The translations under genes were made by a program, and so were the position numbers. From Phialocephala subalpina (lineage: Eukaryota; Ascomycota; Leotiomycetes; Helotiales; Mollisiaceae): a DNA stretch of 64,000 nt. Shown here one piece after another: positions 1 through 11,900 of this stretch. The notes beneath the pieces are model-generated. The model was not told where the DNA came from. It saw only the letters and a list, made by a program, of their open reading frames with translations, and did no database searches. Within the stretch, counting starts at the first letter, position 1. Every line of letters begins with the position of its first letter. The DNA lies in assembly GCA_900073065.1 (NCBI GenBank), contig FJOG01000017.1, positions 616,149 to 680,148 on the forward strand, in the 5' to 3' direction.

Positions 1-3000
1 GATATTACCAAGATTTGGCGAATGCGGACGAAGCCTTCGCGAAGACGTCCTTCGAGCATTTCTGAATTAATGTTAGACATATGAGAAATTGAAAGAGACT
101 GGATATTGCCCCACCAGATCTCTCTATGTCCTCCTTCCCAGGCTCCTCCCCTTTCTCATAGTAGACATATTTTGCCACAACACCACGGTAGATGATGCTG
201 GAGTAGATCAACATAGCAGACAACGCCTTTCGAAGCTCATGTCTCGCAACGAATGGCCATAGGATCCAATTTACAATGACAGCCGCCACTGTGCCGACCA
301 CGATAGCTAGCCCACGCGTCCATGAGATTTGTACCACAGAGGGTAACCCATCTGCTGCTTTAGCTCCTAAGGAGACGACAATAAATGAAAAGCAGCCTAC
401 AATTCCAGACCGAGGATGGCCACTTTGTGTGAATCTGTATATCATGGGAATCATATAGATTGCAGCTAATGCCGCCATGACGTATGGATTTCCTTCTCTT
501 ACACCATATGCTATGCCTCCCCATACCGCTCCTAGAACGCCGCATAGAGCACGGGTGACGAGGTCTTGGAGGTTACCACCAACTCTGAATCATTGTCAGT
601 ATTCGTAAGAAGTGTTTTACCAAGATTCCAGGCTCACCTAGGGTGGGACATTACCCAGACCATGACGACTGCCCACCAGCTTTCGTTCTCGTTCCACCAG
701 CCTCTACTCTGATGCAGCCATGCGGGGACGGAGAGTAGTGAAGTCGTAATTGCAACCTTGAGAGCGAATCTCGTCTCGAAGCCCTGGAGACGATGCAAGA
801 CGACCCACAACTTGTAGCGGAAGCGTTGCTTCTTCGTTGCCTGGGAGTTCCTGTCCATTGCGATGTCTTCCTCTTCTTCATACTTGCCAATGGTGTCTGC
901 CCTGCCCAAGCTAGCGATATGATCTTCCTCCACCTTGGCTTGAGGATCTTGGTGACGTGGCAAAGGCTTATAAGTATTCGCCATCCCTTTCATGGTCCTT
1001 GCAAGCTGGGTTTGACTTCGGAAGTAGTAGCCTGCCGTAACTCCTCCTCGGTCGTGTCGGACCTGAGCGTTTGTCCTTTGCAACGCCTTGCCGAACGGGT
1101 AGGAAGGAAGGTACAGTCTCCATCCTGGACGCCTCTGCTGCATCTCATTGACTTTGACGAGCAGTGCTTCGACACTGGTAGCTCCAAGTCTGACAGGGTG
1201 TACGAATAGAAAAAGCTCTACAACTTCTGGGTGATTGGAATATGTTGGAGGTAAATCGGGGCTCTGCATGAGGAGTTCCTCTGCCTCGTCATATTTGATC
1301 ATCGCTTTGCGGATCTTGGTGAGAGCGCCAAGAATATCATCAGAGACGTCTTTGGGAGGCCCTAAATATTTTCGGTGCCCAGACATCTCGAGGAGAACTG
1401 CGTCGCAGCTTGCTAGTGAAGAACTCATGCATGACAGAAGCTTAGAAGTTGGATTGGCAAGTCTTCCTGCTATCAGCTTGACGGCTCGCTCTTCTGAACC
1501 AGTTCTGAAAATCGAGGGGCGTTTTCTTGAAGTGTCGATGTCGATGATGGCGTCCTCAGCAACGTCCACCCTCGCCTTCCCATTCCCAGACGGCTTATCT
1601 CCTTTCTCAGAGGTGTCCTTTGCAGGTTCTCCGTTTTTTGTTTGCCCATCCTCAGGTTCATCGAAGTCATCAAAAAGCTGGGTTTGCATCTTAAGAGACA
1701 GGAACGATCTGATGACTGCTTGCATGATGTTCCGAAGAGCCATCATATCGGATGGCTTGAACCGGGTGATAGAGATATCAAGGACTAGATCTCGGTATGC
1801 CTGTGATAGATTGACGAAAGTCCAAGCAAGATTCCTATGCAAAGTGCGGCTATCCGGATGAGGAATTATTAGGCCATCTTGCATCACACGAAAAGCATCA
1901 TGCAATGAAACTGCTAAGAGTCTTGCACCAGCATCTGGAACCACTGCACAACAGACTAGGAGACAGATTACTTGACCAAACAACCATGGGATTCCATAGT
2001 CAAATAGCTTATGCCAGGCAATTGCCTCTGAGGTATCGGCCAGAACCGTGTAGCTGATTGCGATGCCGGCAGCGAGAACGAATTGGTACATCCTGATATA
2101 GTAGGATCTCAAAGCTGCAATTGTGCCCATAAATAGAAGTAGGAATGTGGCGAGAATGCCTCCATATCCTCGCCGAGCTATTGAAGTGGAGTCAGATAAC
2201 CACAGAGCAAAGGCTCCCCACCCCACTGCAAGAAGTTAGTAAGTGGTTTCAAAAGATGCTGAGGAGCCGAGTTCTTCGGGAGCTCGACTCCCTATGAAAT
2301 GGTAGAATCAGGGCGGGATTTATGCATACGACCGGTAGCTGTTCCCATGATAGTGAGAAATGCTCCATCAATCTGGGCCCCGATTGTTCTTCCAGGATGG
2401 TTGATGATGGTTGACAAGACCATAATATAGCTATATCGTCCAAGCCATCTTACTATGACAGGGACGAGGCATAGTATGTAGGCAATGAAGAACGCCAAGA
2501 AAGACTTCGTGAGCTTGATTCCAGCTCTCGTAGTTGTTACAGCTCGGATTACACCTTTGATCTCGCGCCATTGCTTGGGGAAGAAAGCCTTGGGAGACAG
2601 AGGATTTGTCTTCTTGAAAGCTGCAGGGAGAGTGCATTCTGCATCTCTCATGAGATCATCGTGATCCACCTTGTTAGGCTTGAGGAAAGAGGCGTCAAAG
2701 AAGCCATCTCGGGTTTCCTCTAGTCCATAGGTCTCAAGATCAAGTTGAAGATTCTCTAGCAAGTCCTCGAGATGCGTATCACTCATGCTCATCCGAGGTG
2801 AAGCTGGCGCGGAGCTCTCTGTCCGAAGAGACCTGGACCGGCGAGGACTATGACTGTAAGAACCCCGGTAAATACTCGATGCGGACGATCTAGGCTCTCC
2901 CAGAGGAGGTTGAAGGCGAATTCGCTTCTCTTCATGGTGGCCACTTTGAGATTTTCGTCGTCGATGCAGTCTAGAGCCGTGGTTGTGGGGGTTCAGTGCA

Positions 3001-3107
3001 GATGTTTGGTGTGTCGGGCCGAACGACGGCGCTGTGAACAGCAAGTGAGGTGTGTCGCCATCAGTATTGTCTTTTGACGAGGACATTGGAACATGACAAG
3101 CTGTCAA
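1..3107 (-). CDS. DUF2421/FUSC-like membrane transporter (partial, 3' end beyond window)
   Basis: The exons read 3107-2330, 2225-638, 584-115 and 61 to beyond the left edge. Introns are 2226-2329, 585-637 and 62-114, each GT-AG and keeping frame (the exon 2/3 joint reads SHPR-VGGNLQDL). The N-terminal 150 residues are Ser/Arg-rich and probably cytosolic. Hydrophobic segments follow, such as the stretch around LAFFIAYILCLVPVIV, then a long charged central region and a second hydrophobic block (MAALAAIYMIPMIYRF). This order matches the fungal 'putative ER transporter 6TM N-terminal' plus DUF2421 (brefeldin A sensitivity-related) proteins, which relate to the FUSC/aromatic-acid exporter superfamily. 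The substrate is unknown. A second in-frame ATG lies 21 nt downstream (MSSSKDN). It is divergent from the sirtuin gene, with 283 bp between starts. Family assignment is good; function is inferred only. Confidence 0.85.
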
Positions 3108-3390
3108 CCATCGCTCTCATTCAATTGTCCCATAGCGACATCGACAATGTGTTGAATTCAAGGCCATAGCCGTGCGTTAAAGTTTTCGTTTTCTTAAGCG
3201 GGTCAGTTCTTCACTCCCATGGTTCTCTTCGGAGCTAAAATCAAGCCTTCAAAAGCCCTTACTTTTTCAGGTTGAGTGCCACCAACACGGAACTACTTTC
3301 TTCCGGCGACAATTCTAGCCAGGATTGTGGCAACCGCGTCTCTCTTACCCTTCCTTCACTTCTCGCGAGGAGAGAGTTGTCATCAACGCA

Positions 3391-4979
3391 ATGGATGTCA
3401 GTCGACTAGGCTCTGGTCAAGCTTCAGTCAAGACAATGCCAGGCGCCCAGATAATCGATCTCGACTCCGACAGCGAGACGGAAGTCGCTGACGCGTTGGA
3501 AACCGCGCGACGTGTCGGTATTCCCATCAGTAGTGGCGTCAATGATTTCGAGGCTCTTGTCGGCAATGTTGAGCAGTCACCTGATGAGGATGAAGATGGA
3601 GAGAGTGCAGACTGGAGCGAAGTCGAATCGCTATTTGAGGACACTCTAGAGGAGATGGGCGATGAGAGTCTCTACAATGCTGGTGAGTTGTCTCCTGAAA
3701 CTCCAATATCCATGACACGCTAAAAATAGCCTACAGGTCCCGAATCTTGTACATTGGAAGAAGCAAATGCATTCCGACAACAATTACGAACAATCGGCCC
3801 AGAAAAGTTCTGTGAAAAGACAGTCGAAGCTGGGACAATTACAGCCAAGAAATTACTGACTGCCTTTGGGCTGCGGCCGCCCCTTTTTTGGACGGATCAC
3901 CTGACGATGCCTATTACGGCCTCCTCAGCCTGGCCATTAGCAGGGAACTGTCGAAGCGAATCAAGCTCCCGCAGTACAACACGATCGATGATGCAGTTGA
4001 GTTGATCAAGAGGTCAAAGAACATTATTGTTCTCACTGGCGCTGGTATTTCGACGTCACTGGGTATCCCCGACTTCCGATCCAAGGACATAGGTCTCTAT
4101 TCGAAGCTAGCACATTTGGGCCTCAATGACCCTCAAGAGGTCTTCGACATCTCAATCTTCCGAGAAGACCCATCCATCTTCTACCAAGTTGCTCGGGATA
4201 TTCTCCCCTCAACCGACCGATTCACCCCAACGCATGCTTTCATCGCACTGCTTCAATCCAAAGGCAAACTTTTGACCAATTACTCACAAAACATCGACAA
4301 CATCGAAGCCGCCGCTGGCATCCTCCCAGAAAAGCTAATCCAATGCCACGGATCCTTCGCCACGGCCTCTTGCGTAGAATGCAAGTACCAAGTCCCAGGC
4401 GAGCACATATTCGGCGACATCAAAGCTGGCCGAATCCCCAAATGTGACCGCTGCCTCGAGCAGATGCGTCGACTCAAAGCTCCCGCTGCAATGAAACGAA
4501 AGCGTTCGTATAACAGTCAAGACAAGAAGAAAAAGAAGTCCGGCTTCGATGCTTTAGACGGCGATACTTCATCAGAAGATGAATACGACGATCCCAAAGC
4601 CGGCGTCATGAAACCAGACATCACTTTCTTCGGAGAGCCCTTACCAGACCGATTCTCAGACCGCTTGACGAACCATGATAAAGATCTCGTTGATCTGGTT
4701 ATCGTTATCGGTACGAGTCTGAAGGTTGCACCGGTGAGCGAAGTTGTGCCTTACCTGCCAACGCATATCCCGCAGATGTACATTTCGAGAACTCCCGTCT
4801 CACATGTCAATTTCGATGTCGATATGCTTGGGGATTGCGACATTGTGGTGGCTGAGCTTTGTAGAAGGGCCGGGTGGGATTTGAAGCATGATATGATTCC
4901 TGAGGGGCAGGTGGTAGATGTTAAACTGCAGGATGGGTTTCAGAGTAGGCATATTTTCTCGGAGAGAAAGCCCGCTTAG
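3391..4979 (+). CDS. Nuclear class I sirtuin (Sir2/Hst1-like NAD-dependent deacetylase), apparent frameshift
   Basis: Exon 1 is 3391-3682, the intron 3683-3736 and exon 2 3737-4979. Family knowledge says Sir2/Hst1 removes acyl groups from histone lysines using NAD+ and silences chromatin. Visible marks are GAGIS (about residue 199), the NID loop (NYSQNIDN), the catalytic His in QCHGSF (about 302), a zinc module CVEC...CDRC (about 310-337) and GTSLKVAP. A basic insert with KRKR and KKKKK sits between the zinc module and the Rossmann fold and could be a nuclear signal. The N-terminal ~100 residues are acidic. Reading frame is lost at the T run 3884-3889: upstream reads AFGLRPPLF, and downstream continues as [11 protein letters not shown] one frame away, as if one T were missing. 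No intron explains this. It is either an assembly homopolymer error or a real break removing the start from the catalytic domain. Confidence 0.88.
3683..3736 (+). other. Sirtuin intron 1
   Basis: The donor GTGAGT follows AATGCTG and the acceptor is CTACAG. Splicing joins NAG to PESCTLEEA in frame. It is 54 nt long. Confidence 0.85.
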
Positions 4980-7900
4980 TTGTGTCTTGGGGACTACGCC
5001 GCTGGTTCAAAGGTGGAGGTGAGGGTGGGGATGTACGAGAGTGGAGTGCGTATTGGGGCTGTGAAGCTCGATTGTCAGATTCGAATCCGAATTCGAAGAG
5101 AGATCGAGGTCGAGGTCTTTGTACGCGTCTACATCTGGGCTGAGGGTCTGATATGGGGGGGTTGGCTCAAGCTGTCTCTCTCACCGCTCGGCTTGGCTCT
5201 CCTCTCCATTCCTCATCACTAGTCATGTTTCCTATTGTTCACTCAAGGCGTTCTACGGAGCGCTTGTGTTTCTGTCTATCTCTTTTGTTCGGTATTACAT
5301 TTGCTATGGCATGGAATAGGAAGCTGGAAGCAGGAGGTTTGGTATTGATAGTAGATCGCTCAGAGTACTTTTTCTTATTGCATGTTCAGACAGAATTGAG
5401 TTTTGCTTGCATTGCGTTTCCTTTTGTACCGTGCTTTGACTTGACTGGCTCAGACTGAAGTTTTAGATTGTTTATATTGATTGAAGGAAACTTGTTTAGT
5501 TCTGCGTTTGCCCTCGCTTTAATACTGAGGTTAATAAAACTGCATTCCACTAATCACTATCACCTCAAATCCCATTTCCCATGCCTCAACATTGTACTCC
5601 AAGCCCCGATCCGACTCGGAGACGTCCTCCGCTTCAAGATTTGTCAATGTTGCAATATTCCAACGTGGATAAAAGACATCCGACACGGATCCGATTCCGG
5701 CAAAATGGATGAGCGAGTTGACACATCACCTCATCTTCTTGTCACGACACTTGACGCCATACATCTCTTGATTTGATAAGATCACAGATCGTGATGCGAG
5801 TGGGACGATGTTTGCACTGCCCCGTGCTACGTTCCGAATCTGAACTAGTAGGAGTATTGATTGGGGTTGGGGACTTTCGGGGGGATGGCGAGGCATGGAA
5901 AGGCATATTATCAGATTCTTGGCGATCGTAGTATTGGAGCGTGATAGTCGTGCCTCGGAATGGGGACTGGGCACGGATTGCTGTAAAGGGCAAAGATGAA
6001 GAATGTGGCGGGAGTTTATGATGTGTGATTCCCAAATCCGGAAGCGGGAGGTGGCGTATTCGCGTAATGGGAGTGGCTTGGGGGTCAAATCCAAGTATCA
6101 GCCAGGTTATCAATTAGAAGCGGGTATGACCTTGTGCTGCCTCGGAATGAGTTGATGACAATGTTATCAACTCATTGTGTATTGTCACGAGGTGTTCTGC
6201 ACCAACTTCCAGGTCTAGATCTGATAGATGAGCATTGGCACAGAAGCCCGGGTTAGACCAACTGCCGCCTGCCTTTCTCCCGGTACGACTTACTGCACTT
6301 CCGACACAGCCTCCTTGCGTTTGCGTAACATAAATCTGCCAGTATCAGGAACCTAGAGTACAATTGTCTTATCACGAGACTTGGCGGCAATTTCTTGTCT
6401 GACTTTGTGCCTTGCCTTGTATCCAGACAATACAAGTAATGGAAGTAATTTATGGCCCAGAACGGAAGTACCGCAACCGTTGAAGTATGCCTTGGGGTGA
6501 AATGCACGAAATGCAGTTGTACGATATGCCTGTTTGAGAAACTCAAATCATGCTTTAGGTAAAGCGTGATAATGTGTCAGAGTCGGATCACGAGACGAAC
6601 ATTGAAAGGAGGATCCCGTGCCGATAAGCTGCTGATCTCCAAACTTGATATCGAGTTTCCAATCCGAGTAATACGATCCAGCGAATCTGTTTGTTGAGGA
6701 AGTCTTGACGCGTTGGGAAGGAACTCAGCCCCTTTGCCACGAGCTTTTGGAAAGGAGAGTGCCTTCAGATCTGCCGGGAGGTCAACCTTGGTCGTCCGAT
6801 AAGCGAAGTATTAGGCGTGCTGCTAGTCTGTTTCCGGACAAGGAGGATCTGAAAAGTTGCCAAGGCTGAAACATGTTTGAAGAAATTGTTTCTTGCTCTC
6901 CCTTGGCTCTGGAATAGAGTTACTTGGCTGGATATTCTTCTTGTTTTTCAGATGCGCCGCTGAGCTCATGTCCGTCCTGACTCCTGTCAGTTGAGGGATT
7001 TTGACGCCTATAGAAATTGTCCCACCGCCTGTCGGTGATTGGGCCAAGGCTGCCAAGGGGGGCATTGCTCTTGGAAAAGGGTCGAGAACCTGTTGTGTGA
7101 TAGAGCGGAAAGCGGTAGAGACTTCAAAAACTGGAAGGAGAATTGAGTTGTCGGCGCTTCTTGCCACATCCCAGTTTCTTGTGGTTCTTGTCGCGGATGT
7201 CACGTATCAGAAGTGGGAAGGCTGCTTGGTTCTGGGAGGCAGGATTTGAGTTCGCTGGCTGAGGCTCAGCCTCGTGCTCGCGAGCGGTCGTCGTGAGTTG
7301 CCTCGCACTTTTTCAGCAACCTCGTTCGTCGCCTCACCGAATCATGCCGTAAAGAGTAAAGTGAAGGCAAAATATGCCGATGCGGAGTTCCTGACTGACG
7401 AATCTTGGTGGAGCTTGGGACTTGCAAGCTTCCAGAACGCATAAGTGGCATCTCGAAATGTGGAGTCACGGTGATAGTGCACAGCTGGTGAAAAGTCGTT
7501 GATGACAGGATCGTGACCGTGGAAGAAACTCCTTCAAGATGACTGGTCCAGCAGACCGAATCTTGGTACCTCTAAATGTCCAACATCCTGCTGGATGCTG
7601 ACTACTATTATACCCAACTGCCAAACACTGGTTCGGGTGGTTCGGGCTCTGGCCCTTTGGGCATTCTCTTGCAGTCACCTCCTCAATTCCGTATGGACAA
7701 CAGCCGCGTGGATCTGGTAGGTGGTAATAGCAATATGTTGTGCCCGCCAGTGCATGAGAGAAACTGCGGGCAAATAACGGCGATGTGATTGCACAGCGTG
7801 GTCCGAGTCATCGCCCGATCAGTTGATGTTCGCGAGCGGAGCGGGAAGGAGAGGAGAGCAGATCTGCGGTTCTCGAATCCGACTTTTTGATAGAAGCTTT

Positions 7901-8989
7901 CTCGTCGACGAATGCTGTGGAGAACGACGGACATTGCTGCTTAGTGGTCTTGGTGGTCGCTGCTCACCCTTGCTGATCCTGCTGTGAAGCGGCACAAGCT
8001 ATTCTATTCGTGGTTAGATAATTATAGCTCCATCTTTCTTAATCCGTCGTCCAACATCCATATCCTGGGGTTGATGAAGGAGAGTTTTGTTGGCGACAAC
8101 GGTGCATTCATCCAGAGTTTGTCGCCTCGAGGATCATATCAGTTGAAGAGTAAAGTCCCAAGAGCTTGTTGCGCTTCACAAATGTTTTAGGTGCGATTGG
8201 CGTGGCGTCCTCGTAGGCGCTCAAACTTTGCTGTTTGCACAGATCATGGTCTTTTGCACAGCCTCACAAAAGACGCTAGAACCAATCTCCCTGTCAATTG
8301 CGGGTAGGGTGGTCTTGGTTGCCCATACCCTCATCCATGGAACGAAAGCCCATCTCCGAAAAGAAGAGAGACTTTCTTCTGCTGCTGTTAGTAGTCAATG
8401 CTGCCAATCAACTCATTTCCACTGCTTCGTTGTTGCGACGCTGTTAACAGACGGGAATGCTGAACATTTCCTCCAACATCGACGTACGGAAATCCACCGA
8501 CCTGTAAACTCCTCCATCCTACAATTCCCTAGTCGCCAGATACACGCGCAGGGTCCATCACGGCGGTTGTTTGATGCCCGAAAGACAGGTGAGATACTCG
8601 AGAAGTGATCCCATTGCGCTTTTCCCCAGATCATTCGTTGGCAACCTCGCAGATTCTCTGGCAGAACGAAGGACAGTCACAGAAATTGAGGGGGAACAAT
8701 CAGCCAAGATCTTTCATTCAAATATGCCGCAGTCCGCGTACTTGGCAGATATTCATTGACTTCTTTCAAATATCTTGTCACAAACAAACTAGAGAGAACC
8801 AAGCTTATATACTACCTTCCAGCCGGACTTCGTCTTTCAACAGCACCAAGATACACAGCCTCCCTCCGATGCCTGACAAGAGTCGAGCCTCAACCATCAA
8901 CCACGACCAGCCAAGGCTCTGCGCCCCGGGCTGTGAGCTGACGATTCAACAACAACCATCAGAGCCCAGAAGATAGTTCAACCTCAAGC
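4980..8989. other. Long intergenic region upstream of PMC1, no gene recognised
   Basis: Four kilobases between the sirtuin stop and the PMC1 start contain only short, overlapping ORFs on both strands (largest about 126 codons, 6823-7203 minus). None has recognisable motifs, and I saw no splice pattern joining them. The right part (8600-8989) is rich in CA and pyrimidine stretches, as expected of a 5' leader. Two short palindromes lie at 7257-7271 and 7276-7285. The region probably holds the sirtuin 3' UTR and a long PMC1 promoter and leader. Small or non-coding genes cannot be excluded. Confidence 0.5.
7257..7285. promoter_or_regulatory. Paired short palindromes including a Crz1-like motif
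   Basis: GGCTGAGGCTCAGCC (7257-7271) has 7-bp arms around one central base. It is followed four bases later by the perfect 10-bp palindrome GCTCGCGAGC (7276-7285). The first contains GAGGCTCA, which fits the calcineurin-dependent element GNGGC(G/T)CA known from yeast. The location is 1.7 kb upstream of PMC1, a known Crz1 target in yeast. A chance match is quite possible. Confidence 0.2.
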
Positions 8990-11900
8990 ATGGCGGATGC
9001 GAAACGACCATCGCCCTCGCCTAGTCCAGGAGGAAGGAGGCAAAGAGCGTGAGTCCCTATAGATACATTCCTACCAGCCATGTCTCACGGATCAACTAGG
9101 CCAACTATCACCATCGACACATCTGCTGTCAGTAACATGAGCCCACCTCAAGATATGGATAGCGATGCAGTCGCTTTGAGAGCTTTGCCTAACTCGCCGT
9201 CGACGTTACAGGGAGAACCTACTAGCCCCCTCTCTCCTCAAGATACGACTACTACGAACAATCGACCACAACACGCCAGTCAGGGCAGTCGATCCTCCAT
9301 ACCAGAATTGCGACCTGCCCCATCCTTTGATAGTAGGGACAGCCGACCAACCTCACCCCACAATGTTTCTTCGCCGACATCAAGAGGAGGAGATAAAGCA
9401 TCTGGGTTTCTTGCGGTGCCAGGACTGCGGTCGAGACAGAATTCGATAGAGTCAGACGATGGAAATCATGCGGCCACGAACTACAGTGGAGATACGTATG
9501 CGAACAGTACACAGGGGGATAAAGACCGCGCGTTTGGAAAGGCCCCTGGCAACGACGACATCATGAATGATGAAGAGGCTCTGAATCCGGATCCTGGGAC
9601 CGAAGAGGATTTTCAGATGGAGGACAACAGCTTTGCGTACACCCAGGGACAACTCAACAAGCTCATCAACCCCAAGAGCTTGTCCGCATTCTATGCGTTG
9701 GGAGGTTTGGTTGGGTTGGAGAAAGGGCTGAGGACCGATCGCAAAGCTGGTATCAGCATGGACGAGAGCGACCTGGATGGAACAGTGACATTCGATGAAG
9801 CAAAGGCCGCAGCGAAGAAAGCTGCCGCAAATTCGGGTCATGATGGGAAGACACCTCTCGCAAGGATCGACTCGAAAGAATCCAGAGACTCACACCGAAG
9901 ACCGTCTCCTCCTCAGGATGCTTTCTATGATCGGAAGCGTGTTTTCAATGACAATCGATTACCAGAGAAGAAGGGAAAGAATCTGTTACAGTTGATGTGG
10001 ATCACCTACAACGACAAAGTTCTCATCTTGCTTTCCATTGCGGCCGCTATTTCACTTGCTATTGGACTGTATCAGACTTTTGGAACCAAGCATGACGCGT
10101 CGCATCCCCCTATCGAATGGGTCGAGGGAGTAGCCATCATTGTGGCTATTGTTATCGTTGTCGTGGTTGGATCTCTGAACGATTGGCAAAAGGAGCGCCA
10201 GTTTGTGAAACTCAACAAGAAGAAGGAGGATCGGGACGTCAATGTCGTCCGGTCTGGCAGAACACAAGCTATCTCTGTCTTCGATGTTTTGGTTGGAGAT
10301 GTGATGCATTTGGAACCCGGAGACATGATCCCTGTTGACGGTATCTTCATTGACGGCCACAATGTCAAGTGTGACGAGTCTCAGACTACTGGAGAATCTG
10401 ATCTCATTCGAAAACACCCCGCTGATCAGGTCTATGCTGCCATCGAGAACCACGATAGTCTTCGCAAATTGGATCCCTTCATCCTTTCTGGAGCACAAGT
10501 CACGGAAGGCGTTGGTACATTCTTGGTTACTTCCACTGGTGTCAACTCAAGCTACGGAAAGACTCTGATGTCCTTGCGAGAGGATCCCGAGGTCACGCCA
10601 TTGCAATCCAAATTGAACACCTTGGCTGAGTACATTGCAAAGCTGGGAGGAGCTGCTGGTCTTCTTCTGTTTGTCGTCCTCTTCATCGAATTTCTGGTTC
10701 GCCTGCCCCACAACCATGACACGCCCGCGAACAAGGGTCAACAATTCTTGAACATCTTCATCGTCACTGTTACTATCATCGTGGTAGCAGTCCCGGAAGG
10801 TCTGCCACTCGCTGTCACGCTGGCTTTGGCCTTCGCTACAACCCGTATGTTGAAGGACAACAATCTTGTCAGACATTTGAAGGCTTGCGAAGTCATGGGC
10901 AATGCCACTACCATTTGCTCCGACAAGACTGGAACACTGACTGAGAACAAGATGAAAGTTGTTGCTGGCACTCTTGGAACAAGCTCACGTTTTGGTGCTG
11001 CTTCTGATGCCTCTGGCACGGATCCATCGGCTGGCAAGGGCAAACAAACGCAGCCTGAAGCTGTCGATAGTGTGCCGCCACAAGAGGTTGTGGCTTCCTT
11101 GGATTCTGATGTCAAGAAGATGTTGCTGCAATCCATTGCTATCAACTCCACTGCTTTCGAGGGTGAAGTTGATGGCGAGAAGACTTTTGTCGGTTCAAAG
11201 ACCGAGACTGCTCTCCTCATGTATGCCCGGGACTACCTCGGAATGGGTCAAGTTGATCAAGTTAGATCAAGCGTCAACATCGTCCAACTCATTCCATTTG
11301 ACTCAGGCCGAAAATGCATGGGTGTTGTGGTGCAGCTGGAGAATAGCAAATACCGACTCTACGTCAAAGGTGCATCCGAGATTCTGTTGGAAAAGTGTTC
11401 CTACATCATTCGGGATCCCACGAAGGAGCCTGCAAGCTCTCCATTGACCGATGACAACCGTCAAACTCTCACCAACATCATCGACAACTACGCTTCACGA
11501 TCACTGCGAACAATTGGCCTCATCTACCGCGAATTCGACAAGTGGCCCGCGAAGGGTGCTCGCACGGCTGAAGGTGACAAGAACGAGGTCATCTTCGAGG
11601 ACGTTTTCAGGCAGATGGTTTTCTTGGGTATTGTTGGTATTCAGGACCCTCTGCGTGAAGGTGTAGCCGAAGCTGTCAAGAAATGCCAGAATGCTGGTGT
11701 CATCGTTCGCATGGTCACTGGAGACAACATGATCACCGCTAAAGCTATTGCTACCGAATGTGGAATCTTCACTCCCGGTGGTATCATCATGGAAGGTCCA
11801 GCATTCCGGAAGCTCAGCAAAACCAAAATGGATCAGACTATTCCCCGCCTCCAGGTTCTTGCCCGATCTAGTCCTGAAGACAAACGCATACTCGTCAAAC

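Noticed and set aside
6823..7203. 126-codon ORF on the minus strand
   Set aside because: No motif, no splice partners, and an 82-codon ORF overlaps it on the other strand; it looks like chance.
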